In this document: piece after piece, positions 1 to 7,767 of the stretch | How positions within the stretch are numbered: the stretch's first letter is position 1 | Layout: each line of letters begins with the position of its first letter | Assembly (NCBI GenBank): GCA_963848175.1 | Contig: CAWKCO010000007.1 | Span: forward strand, 218,199 to 282,198 | DNA: 64,000 bases | From: JAMZMI01 sp963848175 | Lineage (GTDB): Bacteria; Bacteroidota; Bacteroidia; Cytophagales; Cyclobacteriaceae | Direction of reading: 5' to 3' | Notes under the pieces: model-generated | The model's input: the letters and a program-made list of their open reading frames with translations, nothing else | Database searches by the model: none | What the model was told of the DNA's origin: nothing | Translations under genes and position numbers: made by a program

Positions 1-361
1 TGATATGCTGAAAGAAATGAAGCCAGGCACGGTGCTCGTGGATGTTGCAGTAGATCAAGGAGGTTGTATCGAGACTTGTAAACCGACAACTCACGAAGAT
101 CCTACTTACGTGATTGATGGTGTGTTGCATTACTGTGTTGCGAATATGCCAGGAGCAGTGCCTTATACTTCCACTTTGGCTTTGACCAACGCAACGCTAC
201 CTTACGCGATTCAACTAGCCAATAAGGGCTGGAAGAAAGCATGTTTGGAAAATGCGGAATTGAAGCATGGCTTGAATGTAGTTCAAGGCAAGGTTGTTTA
301 TAAAGGAGTAGCCGATGCTTTTGATTTAGACTATACGGATGTAGCCACTGTGTTACTATAA
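1..361 (+). CDS. ald: Alanine dehydrogenase, C-terminal part (cut by window edge)
   Basis: Catalyses reversible NAD-dependent oxidative deamination of L-alanine to pyruvate and ammonia in the cytoplasm. Only about the last 119 codons are present and the frame is open to the window edge. The visible part matches the end of the Ald family: VDVAVDQGG, then a THEDPTY stretch, then HYCVANMPGAVPYTSTLALTN and a C-terminal helix pair. The ANMPGAVP..ST..LTN block is highly characteristic of Ald and its transhydrogenase relatives. The stop overlaps by six bases the stop-side end of the convergent minus-strand gene, so there is no room for a separate terminator. Identity is confident; nothing can be said about the start or promoter. 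Confidence 0.93.
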   Translation, partial: DMLKEMKPGTVLVDVAVDQGGCIETCKPTTHEDPTYVIDGVLHYCVANMPGAVPYTSTLALTNATLPYAIQLANKGWKKACLENAELKHGLNVVQGKVVYKGVADAFDLDYTDVATVLL

Positions 362-808
362 ATTCTGAGGATTCGGAAATGGGGGGAATTGTTTACGTAC
401 AACATACTCCCCATTTTCTAATTCCCAGATAAAACTCTTCATTCCGTTGGTGATCGCCAAAAAAGGTGCTTTGAGTACTTTGTTATAAATCGCCGCTTGG
501 TTTACAACAGTTTTGGTCAAGGATACCGAAGGGGCTTTGCACTCGATCAGCAAAAAGGGAGCCGAGTCTCGATCAAGCAAAATAATATCACTTCGTTTTG
601 CTGATTTGAAGTAATTCATTCCCGCCTCTAGTTTGATCAAAGTTTTTGGGTAATTCAAATGGCCTATCATCAGATGAATAAAATGCTGTCGAACCCATTC
701 TTCTGGGGTGAGCATGACATACTTTTTCCTCACAATGTCGAAAACGAATTGATTGCCTTCCTCACTTTTAATCTTCAGTTCGCACTCAGGCAGTTTTAGT
801 TTCTCCAT
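356..808 (-). CDS. HsdR N-terminal-like (PD-(D/E)xK) nuclease-fold protein
   Basis: A 150-residue protein that is essentially one type I restriction enzyme R-subunit N-terminal domain (HSDR_N_2 type). Visible motifs fit the PD-(D/E)xK core: E61, D74 in KRSDIILL, and E89-x-K91 in LIECKAP, followed by a helix with NQAAIY (Q104). There is no helicase or translocase part and no hsdM or hsdS nearby, so it is not a restriction-modification system here; such solo proteins are common in Bacteroidota and their substrate is not known. Its start lies 23 bases inside the end of the upstream MFS transporter gene, so the two are probably co-transcribed and translationally coupled. Confidence 0.8.
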   Translation of the reverse strand: MEKLKLPECELKIKSEEGNQFVFDIVRKKYVMLTPEEWVRQHFIHLMIGHLNYPKTLIKLEAGMNYFKSAKRSDIILLDRDSAPFLLIECKAPSVSLTKTVVNQAAIYNKVLKAPFLAITNGMKSFIWELENGEYVVRKQFPPFPNPQNL

Positions 809-2090
809 TTTTGATTTTTGGCATTTTCACAAATATCAGAATTACAAATCCAATGATGAAATATGATGCTAGCGCCAAGGTGCTATTTCTCATGCTTCCG
901 GAGATTTGCTCAATAATACCATAGCTGAATGTGCCCAGTACCACACTCATATGGAAGGTAACATCATAGAATGAGAAATAAGAGGCATGCTCTGTTGTAG
1001 ATGCGGGGAGTAGTTTTGAAAAAGTAGCTCTAGATAATGACTGAATGCCACCCATCACTAGGCCTACCAAGACAGCTACAATATAGAATTCATTTACCGA
1101 AGTGATGGTGTAGGCGAATACGCACACACCCATCCAGATGATAATCATCGTGCACAGAGAGAAAATATTTCCTTTTTTCTCTGATAATCGGGCGAAAACA
1201 GTGGCGCCAATGATGGCTACAAATTGAATGATCAAAAGTATAGGAATCAATTGTCCAGATTCCAGTTTTAATTCTTTCGACCCAAAAAGGGTTGCAAGTA
1301 GCATGACCGTTTGCACGCCCATATTAAAGAAAAAGAATGCAATTAGGTATTTACGGATATTGGGTAGGCTTTTGAGTTCAATAAAAACCTTTTTCAATTC
1401 CAAATAACCATTCATGAAGATTTTTCCTCTAGGTTTTTTGTTGAAGACATTTGATGGAAGTTGTTTAAAAGGAATTTGAGCAAATCCGATCCACCAAACC
1501 CCTACGACTAGGAAAACTACGCGTGTGGCCATGCCTTTGGTTTCGAAACCAAAAGTGTCGTAAAAAGTAATAAGCACGAGACTCAAGATAAGTAGAAGTG
1601 CACTGCCTATGTATCCATAAGAATAGCCTCTTGCACTGATTCTGTCGGTCATCGATTCGGGCGCGATTTCTGGTAGATAGGCGTCATAAAACACAAGACT
1701 GGAACTATATCCCAAACTGGCCAACAAGACACATATAATACCCCACTCTAAATTCTCGGAGGTGAAGAAAAAGAGCCCAATACATGCTAGCGATCCTATG
1801 GTTGTGAAAATTTTTAGAAACGTTTTCTTTTTACCAGTGTAATCAGCGATACCAGAGAGCAACGGTAGGATGAGTGCTGATAATAGGTAGGAAAGCGAGA
1901 GCGCATAACTATAGAGTACGGAGTTAACCACACTGAATCCGAAGAAATCCACCTTATGTCCAGTCATTTCATTGGATGTAACCGCTGCGTAATATATTGG
2001 AAAAATGGAGGTGTTTATTACCAGATTGTAAACTGAGTTTGCCCAGTCATACATGCACCACGAATGAATAACTTTTTTATCAGGAATCAT
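786..2090 (-). CDS. MFS transporter, UMF1/Atg22-like family
   Basis: A 434-residue integral membrane protein with about twelve hydrophobic segments. The N-terminus SWCMYDWANSVYNLVI and the loop after the fourth segment (YDAYLPEIAP) are typical of the UMF1/Atg22 (vacuole effluxer-like) branch of the major facilitator superfamily. Substrate is unknown; some relatives are thought to export amino acids, which is only suggestive here. Divergently transcribed from the NADH dehydrogenase gene with about 120 bp between the two starts. Overlaps the small nuclease-fold gene downstream. The start at MIPDKK is supported by the family-typical spacing to the WCMYDWANS motif. Confidence 0.87.
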   Translation of the reverse strand: MIPDKKVIHSWCMYDWANSVYNLVINTSIFPIYYAAVTSNEMTGHKVDFFGFSVVNSVLYSYALSLSYLLSALILPLLSGIADYTGKKKTFLKIFTTIGSLACIGLFFFTSENLEWGIICVLLASLGYSSSLVFYDAYLPEIAPESMTDRISARGYSYGYIGSALLLILSLVLITFYDTFGFETKGMATRVVFLVVGVWWIGFAQIPFKQLPSNVFNKKPRGKIFMNGYLELKKVFIELKSLPNIRKYLIAFFFFNMGVQTVMLLATLFGSKELKLESGQLIPILLIIQFVAIIGATVFARLSEKKGNIFSLCTMIIIWMGVCVFAYTITSVNEFYIVAVLVGLVMGGIQSLSRATFSKLLPASTTEHASYFSFYDVTFHMSVVLGTFSYGIIEQISGSMRNSTLALASYFIIGFVILIFVKMPKIKNGETKTA

Positions 2091-2213
2091 GCTTGAAAAT
2101 ATATTGAATTAGGGTGATCGATCGCTTGAGAATATCGTATGAGTAAGCGAATTCTAAAAGATAATTAAAGGCAAGAATACGATATTTTGCTTTAATGATA
2201 ATGAAAGTGAAGG

Positions 2214-3539
2214 ATGACAAATTTAGAAAACACAACCCTTGAGAGAAAAAGACAAAATAGTATTAATGAGCGAATCCCAAAAACGGCGCTCACGCGGGTT
2301 GTAATCGTTGGAGGAGGTTTTGCCGGGATTGAATTAGTAAGGGAGCTAAGCAAGAGCAATATTCAAATAGTGCTTGTGGATAAGCACAACTATCACACAT
2401 TTATTCCTTTGCTCTATCAAGTAGCTACAGCGGGGCTAAGTCCTGGTGATATATCAAGCCCTCTTAGAGAGTTTTTGCGTGAGAATAAGAATTTCCATTT
2501 CCGCATGGCCAAGGTGAAAAGTGTAGATCCTGTAAAAAAGGAAATTCTCACTAACCTTGGGGCGTTGAGTTATGATATTTTAATCATGGCTTCTGGATCG
2601 CGAACCAATTTTTACGGGAACAAGCAGATCAAGAAAAACGCCAACAACCTTCGCGAGATCACCGATGCGATAGAACTTAGAACAAAGCTTATCAATAATT
2701 TTGAAGAGGCGTTGATGGTGGATGATCAGGATGAGCTTGATCAGCACATGAATATTGTGATTGTGGGTGCTGGCCCTACTGGAGTAGAGCTTGCAGGTGC
2801 TATCGGTGAGCTGAGAAATCAGGTGCTTCCAAAGGATTATCCAGAATTGGATTTTCGGAGAATGAAAATCACGTTGCTAGAAGGAGGTCAGCAAGTTTTG
2901 GGAGCTATGTCTCCAAAGGCAGGTCAGAAAGCGGCGAAGTATCTTGAAAAATTTGGAGTGAATGTGAGATTGGGAGTTTTTCTGAAATCTTATGAAAATC
3001 AGGTAGCGGTACTTAGCGATGAGAGTGAGATTAGAACGAATTGTTTGATCTGGGCAGCTGGAGTGGAGGGCAATCTTGTGCCGGGGCTTTATGATGGGGC
3101 TGTGGTGAATGGAAGAATTATTGTGGATGAAAATAACCTGATCAAAGGCCATAAATACATCTACGCCGTAGGCGATGTGGCGCTTCAAACCACCGAAAAA
3201 TACCCGAAAGGGTTGCCTATGCTGGCACCTGTGGCTTTGCAGCAAGCGAAATATTTGGCGCAGAATATTATTCGAATGGAAGAACAAAAGCCGTTGAAAC
3301 CCTTCAAGTACATAAATAAAGGTACTATGGCTACTGTCGGGCGTAATCGAGCGGTGGTGGACTTGCCCTTCAATTTGGTAATTAGCGGGTTTTTAGGATG
3401 GTTTATTTGGATGTTTATCCACCTTTTTTCCATTATTGGCTTTCGACGGAAATTATTGGTTTTTGCAAACTGGATGTGGAACTACTTTACTTACAATCAG
3501 GGCAATCGATTGATTATAAAAAAAGATATTGATGATTAA
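2214..3539 (+). CDS. ndh: Type II NADH dehydrogenase (NAD(P)/FAD oxidoreductase)
   Basis: Single-subunit NADH:quinone oxidoreductase of the respiratory chain, non-proton-pumping, peripheral on the inner face of the cytoplasmic membrane. 441 residues. FAD-binding Rossmann motif GGGFAG at residues 33-38; NAD-binding motif IVGAGPTGVELAG near residue 181; the YAVGDVA signature that contacts FAD near residue 320; and a hydrophobic, aromatic-rich C-terminal region (from about residue 385) that fits a membrane anchor. Followed after only 16 bases by the C39-like peptidase gene, so it may head or share the transcript of the ligase cluster, although its function need not be related. Confidence 0.9.
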   Translation: MTNLENTTLERKRQNSINERIPKTALTRVVIVGGGFAGIELVRELSKSNIQIVLVDKHNYHTFIPLLYQVATAGLSPGDISSPLREFLRENKNFHFRMAKVKSVDPVKKEILTNLGALSYDILIMASGSRTNFYGNKQIKKNANNLREITDAIELRTKLINNFEEALMVDDQDELDQHMNIVIVGAGPTGVELAGAIGELRNQVLPKDYPELDFRRMKITLLEGGQQVLGAMSPKAGQKAAKYLEKFGVNVRLGVFLKSYENQVAVLSDESEIRTNCLIWAAGVEGNLVPGLYDGAVVNGRIIVDENNLIKGHKYIYAVGDVALQTTEKYPKGLPMLAPVALQQAKYLAQNIIRMEEQKPLKPFKYINKGTMATVGRNRAVVDLPFNLVISGFLGWFIWMFIHLFSIIGFRRKLLVFANWMWNYFTYNQGNRLIIKKDIDD

Positions 3540-3555
3540 CTACTATCTCTAAGAT

Positions 3556-4257
3556 ATGGAAGCAAAGACTTTGCAGTTGGATATACATGCCCAGCCCAAC
3601 GATGAAACCTGCGGGCCTACTTGCCTGCACGCGGTGTATAATTATTATGATGACAACATCTCTTTGAATGAGGTAATTAAACAGGTAAAAACTTTAAAAA
3701 CTGGAGGTACGCTTGCTGTGATGTTGGGAGATCATGCGCTTGTTAGAGGCTACAAAGCCACACTTTATACCTATAATCTTAAAATGTTTGACCCAACTTG
3801 GTTCAAAGGAGATGTGGATCTCAAATCAAAACTTCTGGAGCAGAAAGAGCACAAAACCTCCAAAAAATTTCAACAAGCGACCGATGCTTATTTGAAATTT
3901 TTGGATTTGGGAGGTGAAATAAAATTCAAAGAACTAAATACCAGTTTGATTAAAGGTATCCTGCATGAAGGAAGCCCAATTCTAACAGGACTTAGCGCCA
4001 CTTATTTGTATAACTGCGCACGCGAAATAGGGGAGACCAATCAATATGATGATGTGAAAGGCGAGCCGGTGGGACATTTTGTAGTCATTGATGGCTATGA
4101 TCCTCAAAAGCGCGTCGCTTACATTTCTGATCCTTTGGAAAAAAATCCTATAAGCAGCACTCAACATTATCCCGTGACAGTGCGTCGGCTAGTCAACGCG
4201 ATCATGCTCGGAATAGTGACTTATGATGCCAACCTACTTATCATCAAACCTAAATGA
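3556..4257 (+). CDS. C39-like (papain-fold) cysteine peptidase
   Basis: A 233-residue protein without a signal peptide, so probably cytoplasmic. The N-terminal block QPNDETCGPTCL has the oxyanion glutamine (Q13) and nucleophile cysteine (C19) of the peptidase C39/papain-like fold; H174 in GHFVVIDGYD and D192 in ISDP complete a plausible triad. There is no ABC transporter part, unlike bacteriocin-processing C39 proteins. The stop overlaps the next start by four bases (ATGA), indicating translational coupling to the RimK-like ligase. In published comparative genomics of amidoligase operons, peptidases of this sort accompany ATP-grasp and GCS2 ligases; the job here (trimming, transfer or hydrolysis of an amide product) is inference. 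Confidence 0.75.
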   Translation: MEAKTLQLDIHAQPNDETCGPTCLHAVYNYYDDNISLNEVIKQVKTLKTGGTLAVMLGDHALVRGYKATLYTYNLKMFDPTWFKGDVDLKSKLLEQKEHKTSKKFQQATDAYLKFLDLGGEIKFKELNTSLIKGILHEGSPILTGLSATYLYNCAREIGETNQYDDVKGEPVGHFVVIDGYDPQKRVAYISDPLEKNPISSTQHYPVTVRRLVNAIMLGIVTYDANLLIIKPK

Positions 4258-5705
4258 TTCCTTCAAAAATTATAATTACCGAAAAGGTAGAAGACTGGCA
4301 TACTGAAATTCAGGATGTGCTTGTAGTGACTCCTGGAGACTATTTCTCCAATGAAATCTATCAGAGTTCTAAAAAGGTAAAGGTGATTAACCTTTGCAAG
4401 TCTTATCAATATCAAACCATAGGATACTATGTTTCGCTTTTGGCAGAAGCCAGACGGCACAAAGTGATACCAGAAATTTCTACTTTACAGGATTTTCGCT
4501 ATCCATCTCTGATCAGAGAAGATGCAGAAGATTTTGATGAGCTGATTCAGCATTCGCTCCGAAAGCAGACTAGCGATAAGCTGGATGTATACATCTGCTT
4601 TGGAAAAGCACATGTGCCTGCTTTGAACAAGATTGGCGCTTTGATGTTCAACCTTTTTCAAGTACCAATATTGAAGGCCGTATTTACCAAGAAGGATAAA
4701 TGGGCACTCACTCAGCTAAAATCTTTAAACCTCAATGAGTTTTCAGAGAGTCTTCAAGAGCATTTGCGGGTTTCGCTTGATGAATACCTTCAAGGAAAAA
4801 ATAAAATCCAAAAGCGGTATAGCCGCAAAAAATTTGATTTGGCTATTTTGATAAACCCGGAGGAAGACACTCCTCCTTCGGATAAGAAAGCCATTCAGAA
4901 TTTTATCAAAGCGGGTGAGAAAGTAGGTTTCAATGTGGATTTGATCACAAAAAACGATTATGCCAAATTGATTCAGTACGATGCACTTTTCATCAGAGAA
5001 ACCACCAACGTAAACCATCATACTTTCAAATTTGCAAAGAAAGCAGCCGCAGAAGGGCTCGTAGTAATGGATGACCATGAGTCCATTCTTAGGTGTACCA
5101 ATAAGGTCTATTTGAGTGAATTGCTGCGGGCTCATCAGGTGCCGACACCAAAATATTGGATCATCAAAAAAGACAATCCAAAACACTTGAAAAAATTGGA
5201 TATTGAGTATCCAATTATACTAAAACAGCCCGATGGAGCATTTTCTAAAGGAGTAAAGAAGGCCAAGAATGAAGAGGAGTTTTTGGCGGTATTGAAGGAT
5301 TTCTTTCAAACATCCGAGTTGGTAATAGCTCAGGAATTCATTCCTACAGATTTTGATTGGAGGGTAGGGGTTTTGAATAATAAGCCCCTGTATGTGTGCC
5401 AATATTTTATGGCGGCAGATCACTGGCAGATTGTGAATTGGGCAGGAGACGGTAGTTATGAGGAAGGAAATTTTGCTACCATTGGCGTAGAGGAGGCTCC
5501 AAAAGGGCTGATGGAATTGGCTGTGAAAGCAACATCGCTCATCGGAAATGGGTTGTATGGTGTCGATATCAAACAACGAGGAAAGAAGTTTTACATCATT
5601 GAAATAAATGATAATCCGAACTTGGATGGGGGTATAGAAGACAAGGTTTTAAAGCAGCAATTGTATGTAAAAATCATGCAGGAATTTATGAACAGATTAC
5701 TTTAG
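4254..5705 (+). CDS. RimK-like ATP-grasp ligase with RLAN N-terminal domain
   Basis: A 483-residue ATP-grasp amide-bond ligase. Residues about 1-150 resemble the RimK-like ATP-grasp N-terminal (RLAN) domain; about 190-280 are a pre-ATP-grasp segment; about 285-470 form the ATP-grasp module, with IILKQPDGAFSKGV (ATP-binding lysine and glycine-rich loop), QEFIPTDFDWRVGVL and the metal-binding IIEINDNPN (E450, N452, N454). RimK itself adds glutamates to ribosomal protein S6 and is about 300 residues; this longer RLAN form is a different branch that joins amino acids to unknown acceptors. Coupled by ATGA overlap to the C39-like gene upstream; the GCS2 gene follows after 46 bp. Confidence 0.85.
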   Translation: MIPSKIIITEKVEDWHTEIQDVLVVTPGDYFSNEIYQSSKKVKVINLCKSYQYQTIGYYVSLLAEARRHKVIPEISTLQDFRYPSLIREDAEDFDELIQHSLRKQTSDKLDVYICFGKAHVPALNKIGALMFNLFQVPILKAVFTKKDKWALTQLKSLNLNEFSESLQEHLRVSLDEYLQGKNKIQKRYSRKKFDLAILINPEEDTPPSDKKAIQNFIKAGEKVGFNVDLITKNDYAKLIQYDALFIRETTNVNHHTFKFAKKAAAEGLVVMDDHESILRCTNKVYLSELLRAHQVPTPKYWIIKKDNPKHLKKLDIEYPIILKQPDGAFSKGVKKAKNEEEFLAVLKDFFQTSELVIAQEFIPTDFDWRVGVLNNKPLYVCQYFMAADHWQIVNWAGDGSYEEGNFATIGVEEAPKGLMELAVKATSLIGNGLYGVDIKQRGKKFYIIEINDNPNLDGGIEDKVLKQQLYVKIMQEFMNRLL

Positions 5706-5751
5706 AATGATTCTGTCCGAAGGATATTTAATTTGAAATCAGTTATTAATA

Positions 5752-6993
5752 ATGGAAAAAAAGAAGCGGCTACATCTTTTTGAGGCTTTTGGGGTAGAGT
5801 TGGAGTACATGATAGTGGATCAGCAGACTTTGGATGTAAGGTCAGATGCGGATGTACTATTGCGAAATGCCGAGGGTGAAGTAGAGGGTGAGTTGGAGTT
5901 TGGTGACGTGGCATGGAGCAATGAGCTTGTGAGTCATGTTTTGGAAATAAAGTCCAATGGCCCAAATCCAGATCTAATCGGTTTATCGGATTCCTTTCAT
6001 AAAAACGTCATTGATATCAATGAAAAACTAGAGAAAGTAGGTGCTAAGTTGTTATCAGGGGCTACTCACCCTTGGATGAATCCAGCTAAGGATACCAAAC
6101 TTTGGGAGCATGATAGTCGTGAGATTTATGAAGCTTATGATCGGATTTTTAATTGCAAAGGTCACGGTTGGTCAAACTTGCAGAGTACTCATATCAACTT
6201 GCCATTTTATGATGATGAGGAGTTTTCTAAGCTCCATACAGCCATTCGACTGATATTGCCAATTATTCCAGCCTTGACAGCCTCTTCGCCAATAATGGGA
6301 GCTAAAAATACTGGCTACTACGATCGGCGTTTGTTTTATTATGAAACAAACCAAGCCAGCATGCCCATTCTCACAGGCAAGGTCATACCAGAGCGTATTT
6401 ACACAAAACATGGCTATCAAAAATACATTTATGATAAAATAGCCGCTGCTATCAAACCTCATGACCCTGAGGGAATTCTAAATCCAATCTGGCTCAATTC
6501 AAGGGGAGCAATGGCTCGTTTTGATCGGGGGGCGATAGAGATTCGCATTATTGATATCCAAGAATGTGTAAAAGCAGATTTGGCTGTTGTAGCTTTAATA
6601 GTGCACTTGTTGAAGCTTTTAACGAAGGGTAAGTGGGTTTCATTTGACAGACAAAAGCAGTTTGAAACAGCTTCTCTTCATGAGATTTTCAAAAATAGTG
6701 TAAAAAAGGGATCGAAGGCCGTAGTTGAAAATACAGAGTATTTGGGTGCTTTTGGTATGGCTGAGCATGTTTCTGGTGGAGAAATGTGGAAGCTATTGAT
6801 TGAAAAGGTTTGCAGTGAGTTTCCAAAGGAAATGGAATATTGGAAGAGTACTTTAGATTTAATGATTTCTAGTGGGACATTGGCAGAGCGATTGGTGGCG
6901 GCTGTTGGGGATGATTATTCGATAGAAAACCTTCGATTCGTTTATGATAGATTGGCTCAATGCCTTCAAAAAAATCAATTGTTTCTAGAATGA
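5752..6993 (+). CDS. GCS2-type carboxylate-amine ligase (glutamate-cysteine ligase family)
   Basis: A 413-residue member of the glutamate-cysteine ligase family 2 (GCS2/YbdK superfamily), which forms amide bonds through an acyl phosphate. The N-terminal FGVELEYMIVD with E17 is the first metal/ATP motif; ELVSHVLEIKSNGP, the STHINLPF loop and ARFDRGAIEIRIID (arginines for nucleotide and product binding) are present in family order. The partner is more likely an unusual amine than cysteine, since it sits with RimK-like, C39-like and FGH-like genes rather than with glutathione genes. Its TGA is shared with the start of the next gene (ATGA overlap at 6990-6993). Confidence 0.82.
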   Translation: MEKKKRLHLFEAFGVELEYMIVDQQTLDVRSDADVLLRNAEGEVEGELEFGDVAWSNELVSHVLEIKSNGPNPDLIGLSDSFHKNVIDINEKLEKVGAKLLSGATHPWMNPAKDTKLWEHDSREIYEAYDRIFNCKGHGWSNLQSTHINLPFYDDEEFSKLHTAIRLILPIIPALTASSPIMGAKNTGYYDRRLFYYETNQASMPILTGKVIPERIYTKHGYQKYIYDKIAAAIKPHDPEGILNPIWLNSRGAMARFDRGAIEIRIIDIQECVKADLAVVALIVHLLKLLTKGKWVSFDRQKQFETASLHEIFKNSVKKGSKAVVENTEYLGAFGMAEHVSGGEMWKLLIEKVCSEFPKEMEYWKSTLDLMISSGTLAERLVAAVGDDYSIENLRFVYDRLAQCLQKNQLFLE

Positions 6994-7676
6994 AAAAGCG
7001 AGTGTTGCTGATTACCTGCGAGCATGCGGGTAATCAGGTTCCTCCAACTTATAAGCCCTTATTTTCTGGTGGTCAGGAGGTGCTAGAAACGCATAGAGGC
7101 TGGGATTCTGGCGCTGTGGATGTGGCGCAAGCACTCGCAAAAGCGTTTGATCTACCTTGCTATTATTATGAAAATACGCGACTCCTTATCGAACTCAATC
7201 GGTCACTAGATCACCCTCAGCTATTTTCCGAATATTCAATGGTTCTAAATGATTTAGAAAAGCAGTATCTGATCGATACTTTTTACCTACCATATAGAAA
7301 CCAAATGTCTACAAAGGTTGCCGAAGAAGTAGCTCAAGGTAGGCAGGTGGTGCATCTTTCAATTCATAGTTTTACTCCGATTTGGGATGGTGTTGAGCGA
7401 AAAGTAGAAATAGGATTATTATTTGATGAAGATAGAAAATTCGAAGGAAGTTTTTGTTCTGAAATGAAAGAGCAACTGTTGAAAACAATTGACTGTAATG
7501 TTTGTTTTAATGAGCCTTACTTGGGAAAAGATGATGGCTTTACTACCTATCTAAGAACCCAATATACTGATGAAAATTATTTGGGTTTGGAAATAGAGAT
7601 AAGTCAAAAATATAACAATTCTGAGCAAATGTTGATAACTCAAGCGCTCGTTCACACACTAAAAGAACTGATTTAA
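6990..7676 (+). CDS. N-formylglutamate amidohydrolase-like hydrolase
   Basis: About 228 residues of the N-formylglutamate amidohydrolase (FGase) family, zinc-dependent enzymes that cleave amides of glutamate-type substrates. Visible family features are LITCEHAGNQVPP near the N-terminus, HRGWDSGA, a NRSLDHPQLFS segment and SIHSFTP in the middle of the chain. I chose the ATG at 6990 over an in-frame ATG 30 bases upstream because it gives the usual four-base ATGA overlap with the GCS2 gene and puts the LLITCEH strand at the proper distance from the start. Last gene of the run; histidine-degradation genes are absent, so a role with the neighbouring ligases is more likely than histidine catabolism. 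Confidence 0.82.
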   Translation: MKKRVLLITCEHAGNQVPPTYKPLFSGGQEVLETHRGWDSGAVDVAQALAKAFDLPCYYYENTRLLIELNRSLDHPQLFSEYSMVLNDLEKQYLIDTFYLPYRNQMSTKVAEEVAQGRQVVHLSIHSFTPIWDGVERKVEIGLLFDEDRKFEGSFCSEMKEQLLKTIDCNVCFNEPYLGKDDGFTTYLRTQYTDENYLGLEIEISQKYNNSEQMLITQALVHTLKELI

Positions 7677-7767
7677 ACATCCTTTTTTCCGTTTCATTCC
7701 ATTCAGGGGGAAACGTACTTTTTCCATTTGCCTCTTAAAAGTATATTAGGGTTCAGGCTGATGGTAA

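Noticed and set aside
356..808. Remnant of a type I restriction-modification system
   Set aside because: No methylase, specificity or helicase fragments are adjacent, and the domain is complete on its own.
2877..3433. Minus-strand open frames inside ndh, and similar frames inside fadD, GH42, gldF and the SLC12-type gene
   Set aside because: They are shadows of confidently coding plus-strand genes, with no domains or plausible starts.
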